Source of the DNA: Carya illinoinensis
Taxonomy: Eukaryota > Streptophyta > Magnoliopsida > Fagales > Juglandaceae
Assembly: GCF_018687715.1 (NCBI RefSeq)
Contig: NC_056757.1
Span: 4,005,501 to 4,069,500, forward strand
Direction: 5' to 3'
Length of the DNA stretch: 64,000 nt
Made by a program: the position numbers and the translations under genes. Positions 52,986 through 64,000 of this stretch are shown piece by piece (the first letter of the stretch is position 1; the number at the start of each line of letters is the position of its first letter). Below the pieces are notes generated by a model. It searched no databases and was not told the origin of the DNA. It saw only the letters and a list, made by a program, of their open reading frames with translations.

Positions 52986-55299
52986 TAGAAAAATTTAGAA
53001 AAAAAAAAAAAAAAAACATAGTAGAATATTATTTAGACTATACCGATGAGTGAAATGCTTCAACCACGTCTGGACAGAAAATGTAAGATATTTTAAGAGA
53101 AATACTACACATCATCCCACACCACACACTTTATATATTAAAATATTTTTATTTTTTTTATTCTTATTAAACTAATTAAATTATTCTATTTATCATCCAC
53201 ACATTACATATTTATTATAGAAAAAATGAAAAAAAAAATTAAAATAAATATGGTGTGTGAAGTGTGAAGATGACAAGAAAATTTTTCCATATTTTAAACT
53301 TCTCTAGAGAGCATTTTCACTGGAGAGAGAGAAAACGAGTCACCTGTTCTCTTTCATTTAATACACTCCTCTTACTTGTTATCATTGTATTAAAAGAGCT
53401 GCTCGTCTCTATACCTTGTCATAAAAGGTGCCTAGTTTAAGAGTCAAAAATCAAAATATTTACGGCAAAGACGAACAAGCAGGAAAATAATACGAGCAAA
53501 TTAAGATTAGGGAGCATGATCAAGCCTATGTTTTGCCCGCTCGTTTTTGCACTTGCATTTTTTATCAAAGCATAACGTGAACCAAAGTAGGTACCTTGGA
53601 TGTGGCTGCATGTCTTTGCACTATAATTCCTTGTAAGAGGAAATTCGTGTCAATCCTGAAAATGAAAACCAAAAGGAATTCTTATGGAGTGAACCCATAA
53701 GAATTCTTCGGGTTTTGCTGCAGGTTTTTCTCCTTCGGATATGAAAGGTGGATCCTACCCCCAAGGTAAGCATGCTAGCACAAAGAACAAAGCCATGGAC
53801 TTAGGTTTTATTTGAATGTTGAGGTTTGAGATGATCTATAAATAATAAGAAAATTAAAAAAATATTAATAAAAAATAACGAATAGTTTGCAAATAATAAT
53901 GAATATAAATGAAGTAATTTTTCCTTACCAAACATAGCCTTAGATTTTTCTTCAACTACTGATTTGGACATTGAAGGAACTCTCTACATGCAGAAGATCA
54001 ATGAAATCTTGTCAAGCCTTTCCTTCAATTCTGAGAGCATAATCAGAAGTGAAGATAATATTTTTCTAACCAATTAAAACCCCTAAATCCGCTCCCTCCC
54101 CCCTCTCTCTGTCTCAAAAAATAAAAAAAATAAAAAAAAAATAAAATCTCTCAACGAGGCTCAACCATACTATCATGTGAAGCACCAGATTATTCCAATG
54201 ACTGTAAAGAACAAGATATTTGTACCATGTCACACTCTAAGTGGCAATCACTATCATACAGTTGCCATGTCCTTTTATATATATATATTTATTTATGAAT
54301 CATAGAGAAAATTTAATGTGCATAAGTTGCCAATTCATTAATGGTGCCAGATAGGGTTGGTGGAGGCAATGAGGTGACTACCTGGCCCCATCCTCTTTTA
54401 TTATTTTATTTTATTTTATTTTTATTAGTGAGATTACGATACACAAGCTTACTTGTCCAAAAAGGATAGCACATTTTTCTGATCAAGTGGGGAATCAGCT
54501 GTACTCTATTGTAATAATGTTATCCGTTTGGTTGTTGGAGTGTATTCATATCAAATCAGTCTAATTTAATTATAAGTTAAGTTTAATATTTAAATATATA
54601 ATTATTAAATTATTAAATTTATCTTAACTTAAAATTTTATTATAAGTGAGATTTACAATCTTTTTAACTTAATATCTTTTTACGCACAAGATTTACGTAT
54701 TTTTTTAATTTTTCATAAATAAATATAAATTTATATTAATATTTAAACATATTTAAACTTATTTTAAATAAGATTTACAAAAATTATTTTATTATTTTAA
54801 TTCACTACTATTTATAAAAAACTCAACTCAATATTTAAATACAACTTTAAAAGATTGTACACAATTGGGTAAACGGCGAAAAAGAGAAAAAGAGACTACT
54901 TGTTTGAGAAGATAATGGTTTCTTTTCTTTTTGCATCATTTTTTCTTGGACAGTAATATTGATTGAACCTAAGATAAGGAAAATCATTTACCAAGAGAGG
55001 AAGAAGCTATCATAGGAAAACTCCTACTTCCTTCATATAATGGTTCATATTCCTTTCAATTTGACAAAAATTAATGTGATGATTTTAAAATCAAATCAAA
55101 GTAAAAAAATGGTGGGAAATGCATCTCATCCTAAAATTCTCATCTCATTTTATTCCATCTTATTTTCAAACATAATTTATATCATTATAACTTTCTCAAA
55201 CTTTCAAAACAAAAAATAAAAAACAATTCAACTTTTTTAAATCCTTAAATAAAAATTATATTATAAAATTATATTCTAATAATATTTTTATTTTATAAT

Positions 55300-55627
55300 A
55301 GTTTTTATTCAACTTTTTCTCTTTTATTTTCTAAAACTAAAAAGATGCTCATATCAAATTATCTCACTACTAATCACAAACTATTTTACTATTATTAACA
55401 AAATTCTCATTTCATCTCCCTCCTCAAACAAACCCTTACCCTTTGATTTGTGTGTGATAGAATCAATGAACTATGTGCTGTTGGGGAATGTTATGAAAGT
55501 CTTAATACACACACACATATATATATAAATGCTTTAATCACAAATAGATCTCATAAAAATAAATTTTTAAATTGAAATTATGTCAGTTATGGATTTATTT
55601 TTGTAAAGTATTTTTGTGAACACTTAT

Positions 55628-55663
<36 letters not shown>

Positions 55664-56995
55664 TTGTGATTCTACTAAATCTAAACATGTTGAGTTCATT
55701 TTTTACCGATTGGACAAGATAATGAGATTCTATACTTGCTCACCGGGAAGGAAGGGATGGTTTTATAAGCAATAAAAACAAATGTCTTGAAATTGTTATT
55801 TTTATTTAAGTGATGCATTTAAATACGGAGAAATGATATGGTCATGAAGTACGTAAGTGTCGCGCACATATTTTTAAAAAAGTGAATAAATATGAGATGT
55901 ACATGAAAAATAAATTTTTTAGTAATGAACCCTACTCATTTTTTAAAGGAGTGTACGACACTTGCACAACTCATGACTTTATTTAGTATTACTAAACTAT
56001 CTTACTACTATTAATATATTTTTCATCTCATCTTATCTATATAACTAAATGGAGCCTTCCAAGACTAAACATAGTTTATCGTCCATGTTTTAATTTTTAA
56101 CAACTAATAATGCTTTTCATTTCAAATTATTATTATTTTAAATTGTGATTAAAGATTATAAAATCTAAGTTTTGATAACTCTTCTAACTCCTATCAACTT
56201 AGTAAATTATAGAATACAACACTTATTATGATACTAATTATTATGGTTATGATAGTGGAACTCATTTCATCGATTTGTTAGGTATGTAAAAAATACGATT
56301 GCAAATAGATAAAACATCATGATTTTATAATTTTTGAACTCTTTTTCATATAAATTTTTTATACAAGTATTTTGTAAATAAGTAATGCTATATAATATAT
56401 TCATTTTCCATCTTATAAAGGTGATATTTTCATAATATTTTTTAATCATTTTTTACCTTTTTTGTTGATTAATTCAAAAGCTTCAGTTGTAATTATAATG
56501 ATGGTTCTCTTAACTAATATTATCATTTAAATAACCATTAATTTGATTATGTTTGGTCATTGAGTTGTGTTAGATTATTTTATTATTATTTATAAATTAT
56601 TTATTATTATTTTATTATTTATAAATTATTTAAAATCAACTCAATATTTAAAAGAAAATGTTAAATATACTTAAAAAAATAAAATTATGAAATTTAAAAT
56701 TTTGAATTTTAAAAATAAATCTTATAAATAAAAATATAAAGTACATATGGTCCAAATGTAGCCGTAATTGCAAGCCGATGGCAGGAGACAGAAGTACAAG
56801 ATATATCCAACAGTAGCTCGTGCAGTGCAAATGTGCAATACTGGAAAGAAAGAGGTGGGGATTACAGCATGCCTAGATTTTCCCCACTTCGTAGGTGTTA
56901 TTTTGAAACACAGCAGGCAACAGCAAACTGTAGTCCAACTCGCGAGTAGGGAAAAGGAAATCAGACAGAGAAAGAAAGTGACACAGTAATTGCAC
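55300..56995. other. Intergenic between the duplication and the TOPLESS-related gene
   Basis: AT-rich; contains a (TA)n tract at 55,631-55,661 and a fold-back MITE at 55,833-55,995. No gene is visible. Confidence 0.5.
55833..55995. repeat. Fold-back MITE
   Basis: Left arm GAAATGATATGGTCATGAAGTACG with AAGTGTCGCGCAC is mirrored by GTGTACGACACTTGCACAACTCATGACT and TTTAGTATTACT on the right. Same family as 33,503 and 49,322. Confidence 0.7.
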
Positions 56996-57008
56996 AGAGA
57001 GTGAGTGT

Positions 57009-57103
57009 GAGAGAGAGAGAGAGCAAAAGTTCAAAGTTCTACAGGTACGGAGTGTGGTTATATTATATATATAGATATAGAAAGGGGGAGAGAGAGAGAG
57101 AGA
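57009..57103 (+). promoter_or_regulatory. GA-tract promoter/leader region of the TOPLESS-related gene
   Basis: GA tracts at 57009-57022 and 57087-57103, separated by a TATATATATAGATATAG stretch. GA tracts near plant transcription starts are bound by BPC/GAGA-binding factors in known cases; here that is inference. The leader up to the ATG at 57,936 is about 0.8 kb and probably contains an intron. Confidence 0.5.
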
Positions 57104-57935
57104 AAAGCGATCAGAGCGCAAACAGCAGAACCTTTGTCCTTGTCCGGGAGGGAGAGAAAGAGAAACGAAAGTAATAAATAAAGATATATATATAGAGAGG
57201 TGAAAATAAAGTAGGACATTTTAGACAGAGAGGACGTGAGGGTTGTTGCGGGGTTATCTGCAAAGCACATTCAGAGGAAAAAGAAGAAGGTGAAGAAGTA
57301 AGAGAGGCTGGAAAACCCTAGTCCTACAATTGGTTCATTTTGCCATTCTCTGAAGACCAGTAAGGCTATGTGTTTTCCTCTCTTTTTTTTTTTGATTTGG
57401 AAATGAACGAAGAAAATTCCATGACGTTGTAGAAAATTAAGCTGTAGTGCTTTTTTTTGTCTCACATTCACCTGCATTTAGATAAAGCTGTTATAGGGTT
57501 AGATCTTTGCGCAGGGTGCTAAAACTTAGGGTTTATTTGGGGTTTTTGTCACGTGGGGGTTTATAAGAAAAAAGAGCTTCTTTATTGGATATTTGTGTAT
57601 TTTATCGTGCTTCTTCTGCTGTATTAAAATTTGGGTTTTGTGATGTTTGAATGAAGACATTACTTCGTACTGATCTGAAGGTTAAGAAATTGGAGGGGTG
57701 ATAGTGTAAGTTGGGGCCCTGGGTGAGGTACTGCATGAATGATTTGAAGCAAAATTGTGTGGCAAAAGAAAATCGAAGAAGAAATAGTTTCTGGGTATTG
57801 TAATTTTTGTCCAAATATCGACCTTTACCGGTTAAAAGAGGATTTTGGGACAGCCTGTAACTTTTTGCGGGGAATTTAGACGCTTCAGTTTGACATTGGA
57901 TCTTTGCGCTGGAGCGGTTAGGAGTACCGGGCACT

Positions 57936-60900
57936 ATGTCTTCCTTAAGTAGGGAGTTGGTGTTTTTGATTTTGCAGTTCTTGGATGAGGAGAAATTCAG
58001 GGAAACAGTTCACAAGTAAGTCCTGTATTTATTATTTAAATTTTTTCACATCCTAGCATCTAGTTGGTTACCATGATTAACTTGGGGAAAAAAAAAGAAT
58101 GCTAAAATTTTAAGTATCGTTTAATATCTCGACCACTGTTTAGCCTAAGGAAAAAACAACAAAAAAAGCTCATGTTTCCTTAAAAACTGAGCTAATGTTT
58201 TAGTAAACCAAGCCAACTTTATTTAGTGTGGAAAAAGGAAAATTAATATAAAATGGAGTGTTAGATGTAATTTGGGGAATTGATTATTCAGATCATATAA
58301 GTACTTCTTTTGCGTGTTGTAGCCCATTTCTGCATTGAGCTCGCTACCAGTGGCCTTAGGTTCTCTTATTTTTCTGCCTTTCCTCAGGCAGTGAAATGGA
58401 GCATGAGAAAATTTGGCTAAAACAGATGCACGACATTGCTTTTTTGTTGTATGCTAATAATTGGCTTCTGAAATTTCAGGTTAGAACAAGAGTCTGGCTT
58501 TTTCTTCAACATGAAGCATTTCGAGGATCAGGTCCAGGCGGGTGAATGGGATGAAGTTGAGCGCTATTTGTGTGGCTTCACAAAGGTAGAGGACAACCGA
58601 TATTCAATGAAGATTTTCTTTGAAATTAGGAAGCAGAAGTACTTGGAAGCTCTTGATAGGTGAGTATTCAACATTATTTCTGTCAACAAACACCGTATGA
58701 ATTTCTAGGAGCCCCTTGAAATCTTTACTGGTTTCCAGTTTGCAAAGTATAGCTCAGTTTAATGTCTTTTCTGCTCAGGCAGGATCGAGCAAAGGCTGTT
58801 GAGATTCTTGTGAAAGACCTTAAGGTTTTTGCATCCTTTAATGAGGAACTTTTCAAGGAGATTACTCATTTGCTTACTCTCGAAAACTTTAGGTATCTAC
58901 CTTTTCTTCTCTGTTAATTTGAATGCACTGCCTTGTGATCTTTCCTAATTTATACCTCCTGTTGTTTTGTATCATCAGGCAAAATGAGCAGCTTTCCAAG
59001 TATGGAGACACAAAATCGGCTAGAAACATCATGCTTATAGAACTCAAAAAGCTGATTGAGGCAAACCCACTGTTTCGTGATAAGCTTGTGCTTCCATCCT
59101 TCAAAAGTTCGCGACTAAGGACCTTAATTAACCAGAGGTGATTCCTACATTTTCCACAAGTTAGATATAACCTGCAAATTTGTGGTCATGGACTCAGTTA
59201 AAAATTCTTGTTATTGACCAGTGTTGTCAGGAGTAGCTTGGTTATCTTTTTATTGGGTTTTCTCTTATAAATATATATGTGCATGTGTATATCTGTATAA
59301 GCACTTTGCCACTTTGGTTATTTCTCAACCGGTTAGTTTTAAAAAAGTAAAATAAAATCAACTGAAGACTTGTGCCTTGACTTATTCTGGTCATGGTTGT
59401 TTCTTGGAGACTGATATGTTTCTTTCAATTTTCAGTCTAAACTGGCAGCATCAACTTTGCAAGAATCCTCGGCCAAATCCTGATATTAAGACACTGTTCA
59501 TGGATCATTCTTGCACTCCAACGACTAATGGAGCACGTCCTCCTCCTACAAACAGCCCCCTAATGGGGCCAATTCCTAAGGCTGGGGCGTTTCCACCTAT
59601 TGGTGCCCATGGTGTATGTATTTTCCGTCTGTTACCTGCCAAAAGGAAGGAAAAAAAAGTATTATAGCATAATTCTTGGATGCCTCTTATGTGCAGCCTT
59701 TTCAGCCTGTTGTTTCACATTCTCCTGGTGCTATTGCTGGGTGGATGTCAGGCACCAATCCTTCTTTACCTCATGCTGCGGTGGCAGCCGGCTCACCTGG
59801 TCTTGTGCAGCCTTCTAGTGCAGGTGAGGATGTTTGTGATGTGTCTTAGTGCTTTAAACTCTCTACTAATTTGGCTTTACTGATAATTTTCTGATATGTA
59901 CAGCTGCATTCTTGAAACACCCAAGGAATCCCACAGGTGTAACAGGCCTAGATTATCAATCTGCTGATTCGGAGCACTTGAAGCGAATTCGAATTGGCCA
60001 GTCTGATGAGGTGTGGATGAACAAGACAGTATTTTTTTTTCAAGCTCAATTTTCATGTTTTTAATTGCTTGGTCTTTAGGACATTATTCTCTATTCTTTC
60101 TCGCTTATGGAAAGTTTATGCTTGCTTATGGTCTCTGTAGGTGTCCTTTTCTGGTGTAATGCATACTCCTAACATCTGTTCGCATGATGACCTTCCTAAA
60201 GCTGTTGTGCGTAACCTCAGTCAAGGATCTAATGTCATGAGCATGGACTTTCATCCACAACAACAACAACAAACAATTCTTCTAGGTTTATAATATATAT
60301 TTTTTCGTCACCAAAATTTTTTTGTGTACATTTATCAAAGTTTCAAATATTTTTTGTAGTTGGGACAAATGTTGGTGACATTAGTGTATGGGAAGTTGGG
60401 TCCCGGGAAAGATTGGCACACAAGCCTTTCAAGGTTTGGGATCTCTCAGCTGCTTCTATGCCATTGCAGGTATTGTTAGTTACAATTCTGCTAGAGTTAT
60501 GCATAGACTTCTAGTTTCGCTGCTTGTGATTCTTCTGGTCAGATTTAACAATGACGGACCTTCCCTATGCCTATAAACTCCCTAATACTAATGAAGTTGG
60601 AGTTTAATCTCAAACGTTCTGGTGCAATAATCAAGTGGTTTTAGCACCAGGCAATTTAGCACACCTTATCTACTAGTGAAAACATGAGTATTGAATATTA
60701 GAAATTGTAAGTGATTGTCCTTTCAAATTAATCTTCTTTATGCTACCAGACAGCTTTACTCAATGATGCTGCAATATCGGTGAATAGATGTGTTTGGGGG
60801 CCAGATGGACTTAAGCTTGGTTTGTACACAACTTTTTTGACTAGTTTATATTCTCATTATTAGATCACAATTTTCGGGCTTTAATTTTATCTGCATGGTT

Positions 60901-61658
60901 TAGGCGTTGCATTTTCAAAACATATTGTTCAAATATATACATACAATCCAACTGGAGAACTGAGACAGCATTTGGAGGTATGCCTTCTGTCCTGTATATT
61001 ATAATTTTCCCTGGTAATGGCAAGGTGCTGGTAATTGATAATCTTATCTTTTAGATTGATGCTCATGTTGGCGGTGTTAATGATATCGCGTTTGCTCATC
61101 CCAACAAGCAACTGTGTATTGTCACATGCGGCGATGATAAAATGATTAAGGTATCAACTAAGATCTGGAGGTTTTCTAATAAATAAGAAAGTTGAGGTTC
61201 CTCATTATTGTATTCTATGTGACAGGTATGGGATGCTGTAACTGGACGTAGACAGTACACTTTTGAAGGCCATGAAGCTCCTGTATATTCTGTCTGTCCT
61301 CACTACAAAGAAAATATCCAAGTAATTTCATTTAGAAGTTAATTACAAGCTTTATACTTGGGTATTGTTTTGACATGTTGACTTTGTTGGCAGTGCAATA
61401 TCCTTTTCTGTAAAACATGGGCCTCTTGGAAAGATCTGATAGCTTCTTGTTACTAAAAAATCTTCTATTTCTCAACTGGCTTTATCCTCTGTACTGTTAA
61501 TTTTCCAACCCATTTTGTCCTTATGTGCAGTTTATTTTCTCTACTGCCATTGATGGGAAAATCAAAGCTTGGCTGTATGATTGCTTGAGATCTAGAGTGG
61601 ATTATGATGCACCTGGACTTTGGTGCACCATGATGGCATATAGTGCGGATGGAACCAG
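57936..61658 (+). CDS. TPR: TOPLESS-related transcriptional co-repressor, 5' part (exons 1-14)
   Basis: Exons: 57936-58015, 58480-58659, 58779-58892, 58979-59137, 59436-59613, 59697-59823, 59904-60010, 60141-60285, 60360-60469, 60750-60819, 60904-60977, 61055-61150, 61226-61321, 61531-61658; 1,664 nt, 554 codons, every junction in phase and no stop. Residues 1-~210 are the TOPLESS domain: LisH (SRELVFLILQFLDEEKF), CTLH (LEQESGFFFNMKHFEDQV) and CRA helices, which bind EAR-motif repressors such as Aux/IAA and JAZ-adaptor proteins. A Pro-rich linker follows, then WD40 repeats (HVGGVNDIAFAHPN; DDKMIKVWDAVTG; YSVCPHYKENIQF). The linker SADSEHLKRIRIGQSDEVSFSG suggests the TPR3-type branch, from memory. 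A CAA run gives five Gln in FHPQQQQQT. The full protein should be about 1,130 residues; the rest lies beyond a LINE-filled intron and outside the window. Confidence 0.96.
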
Positions 61659-61699
61659 GTAAAGCATTTCTATCAAAAGATTACATATGCCTTACGTGT

Positions 61700-64000
61700 A
61701 GTTGATGGTGTCAAATGGGCTTTTGGTGGTGTTTACTGGCCAAATTCAGATTCTAGTAGGAGTTTATTGTGGGAAGAAATCGTGGGACTTTGCAGTTGGT
61801 GGGATCTTCCATGGTGTTTTGGAGGGGATTTTAACATTACTTGTTTTCCTTGTGAGCGAGTTAGGGACTCGGTTATTTCTAAAGCTATGTTTGAATTTTC
61901 AGAAATCATTTCTGAGTTGCAGTTGATTGATTTGCTTAAGGCGGGAGGAGATTACACATGGTCAAATGGGAGAGCTTGGTCCGTATTGACAGATTTTTGG
62001 TTTCAGCATCTTGGGAAGCTCCCTTTCCAAAGTTAAATCAGAAAAGGTTACAACAAGTAGTTTCTAACCATTATCCTATTTTGTTGGACTGTGGGGGCAT
62101 TGTTAGTGGAAAAAGACACTTTAAATTTGAAACTATGTGGTTGAAGGAAGAAGGTTTCTTTGAAAGAGTGAGAAGGTGGTGGCCCTCTTATCACTTTAAT
62201 GGCACTCCTAGTTTCATCTTGGCAGGAAAATTTAAGGAGCTCAACAAAGATTTGAAGAAATGGAATGTAGAGACTTTTGGGAATGTTAAAAATAATAGAT
62301 TACTCCTTATGGAACAGCTAAACAGTTTGGAGTATAAGGAACTGAGGGTTACAATTTCTAGTGAAGAAAATGAGTTGAAGAAAAGGGTGCTGGAAAATAT
62401 TGACAAATTTATGCTATGGAAGAAATTTCATGAAGGCAAAAATCCAGAATTTTATGGCTTAAGGAAGGAGACAAATGTATGAAATTCTTCCATAAAATGG
62501 CTAATTCTTATTGTAGAAATCATGCCATTGAAGTCCTTCATGTATGTGACAATGTGATTTGTAATAAGGAGGAGATTGAAGATCATATCGTGAATTTTTA
62601 TGAGAAACTTTTTCGGGAAGAATTTTCATGGAGGCCCAAGTTAGATGGGCTGGCTTTTGACTCCATTGATCATCTTACTGCAGTTTGGTTAGAATGGCCT
62701 TTTGAGGAAGATGAAGTCTTGATGTAGTTAGGGGCATGTCTAAGGAAAAACCTCCGGGTCCTGATGGTTTTCCATGGCATTCTTCCAAGCTTGCTGGGAT
62801 ATTGTGAATGATGACATTATGAAAGTTTTTGAAGGATTTCACTCCTTCTGGAAATTTGAAAAGAGTTTTAATTCAACTTTATAGCTCTTATTCCTAAAAA
62901 GGCGGGTTCTGTAGAAATGAAGGATTTTCGCCCTGTTAGCTTGGTTAATGGGGTTTATAAGATCATTTCAAAGGTGTTAGCTAACTGTCTTTGTGTGGTT
63001 ATGGATAAGATTATAACAAAGTCTCAAAATGCATTCGTAAAGGGAAGACAAATCCTTGATTCGATATTAATTGCTCATGAGTGTTTGGAAAGTAGAAAAA
63101 GGATGGGACAATATGGAATTTTAGTCAAATTGGACATGGAAAAGGCTTTTGACCATGTCAATTGGGATTTTCTTCTTTACTTGTTGGGGAGATTTGGATA
63201 TGGGGAGAAGTGGTGCTCGTGGATAAGATATTGCATGTCGATGGCCAAGTTCTCCATTTTGGTGAATTGCTCTCCGACTGGTTTTTTCAGCAGTTCTTGT
63301 GGATAAGGCAAGGAGACACCTTATCTCCTTTCCTTTTTGTCTTAGCTATGGATGCCTTGAGTCATATGATTGAAGTGGCAGTTGAAGGAGGTTTTGTGTC
63401 GGGCTTCAAGGTGGAGATGTTTCAAGGGGCTGCATCACTGTTTCTCATCTTCTCTTTGCGGATGATACTATAATTTTCAGTGATGCCAACTAGGATCATC
63501 TTCGAGTTTTAAGAGCTTTATTGTTATGTTTTGAAGCTGTCTTCTGGCTTAGAATCAATTTAACTAAATCTAAAATTAGCCCAGTGGGTTTAGTCAGCAA
63601 TATTTATGATTTGGCCAATATTCTGGGCTGTAAAGTGTCTTTTTTACCAATGAAATATCTTGGGTTACCTTTGGGGGCTCCTCACAAACTGTGTATATTT
63701 GGGATGGGGTGATTTAGAGGATCAAGAGGAGATTAGCTGGTTGGAAAAAGATATATTTGTCCAAAGTGGGCAGAGTTACATTGATTAAAAGCACCTTGTC
63801 TAATTTGCACACTTATTTCCTCTCTTTTCCCTATTCTAGTGGGGGTGGTAAAAAAAAATTGAGAGGATTTTAGAAATTTCTTGTGGGATGGTATTTGGGA
63901 GGAACGTAAATATCACTTGGTGAGTTGGAATAAGGTTTGTACTCCAGTGTCTTGTGGAGGTTTGGGTGTGCGGAATTTAAAACTTTTTAATAAAGCTCTC
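61700..64000 (+). mobile_element. L1-type LINE ORF2 relic in the TOPLESS-related intron 14
   Basis: Starts about 40 bp after the exon 14 donor, already inside the endonuclease domain (KWAFGGVYWPN; catalytic GGDFN at 61821-61835; DYTWSNGR), and continues through a linker to reverse transcriptase (DFRPVSLVNGVYKIISKVLA; KSQNAFVKGRQILDSILIAH; VKLDMEKAFDHVNWDF; FADD at 63455-63466; MKYLGLPLGA), running off the window. The frame changes several times (near 61,985, 62,480, 63,300 and 63,480) with several stops, so it is inactive. The 5' truncation at the endonuclease is the usual outcome of incomplete LINE reverse transcription. Same orientation as the host gene, so a premature poly(A) signal from its 3' end is possible. 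Confidence 0.9.

Larger units (their letters stand above)
41661..55299 (+). repeat. Tandem segmental duplication, copy 2 (about 13.6 kb)
   Basis: Second copy of the 28,864-41,660 unit, in the same orientation and directly abutting it. Copy-2-specific changes: a 3.65-kb hAT element (44,229-47,881), a 122-bp MITE (48,012-48,133), a 33-bp tandem duplication (41,798-41,863), loss of about 855 bp corresponding to 32,261-33,115, and about 220 extra bases near 54,640-54,890 that copy 1 lacks. It does not carry the 2.27-kb element or the 37.5-kb palindrome. Confidence 0.96.

Overview
The window is nuclear DNA of a woody eudicot. The evidence is AT-rich intergenic sequence, intron-split genes with plant-type GT-AG splice sites, a plant TPS-b terpene synthase pair, a TOPLESS co-repressor gene, and plant-specific transposon families (CACTA, PIF/Harbinger, hAT, Copia, L1-type LINE, tRNA-derived SINE). 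Several fold-back MITEs look like those of Fagales (walnut/hickory/oak relatives); that placement is an impression from memory, not a proof.

Layout. 0.7-3.5 kb: a PIF/Harbinger relic and a 130-bp minisatellite. 4.4-7.7 kb: a seven-exon terpene synthase pseudogene with stops, frameshifts and a MITE in exon 6. 9.4-10.2 kb: a degenerate 77-bp minisatellite. 12.8-16.5 kb: a delimited CACTA element with decayed transposase. 18.0-18.65 kb: a GC-rich hAT-type MITE. 19.3-19.6 kb: a solo LTR ending 58 bp before the ATG of a second terpene synthase (19.7-22.6 kb), which is nearly intact but has a 4-nt AT-tract frameshift in exon 6. 23.2-27.6 kb, minus strand: a complete seven-exon gene for PP4 regulatory subunit 2, with a SINE in intron 1.

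28.9-55.3 kb: one segment of about 12.8 kb occurs twice in direct tandem (28,864-41,660 and 41,661-55,299), with 3-bp microhomology AAT at the junction. It carries a broken Copia polyprotein, a LINE RNase H relic, MITEs, a gene-like GC-rich patch and a 472-bp internal repeat. The copies act as controls for each other. Each has insertions whose empty site is preserved in the other: a 2.27-kb hAT-like element and a template-switch palindrome in copy 1, and a 3.65-kb hAT element and a 122-bp MITE in copy 2.

57.0-64.0 kb: a TOPLESS-related gene starts at 57,936. Its first 14 coding exons are open and in phase. A 5'-truncated LINE occupies the next intron and runs off the window.

Only PP4R2 and the TOPLESS-related gene look clearly functional; the second terpene synthase is doubtful. 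I found no gene cluster that amounts to a new biological system. The unusual content is structural: the tandem duplication, cleanly datable insertions, an LTR placed as a possible promoter, and a telo-box-rich palindromic array inside a hAT element.
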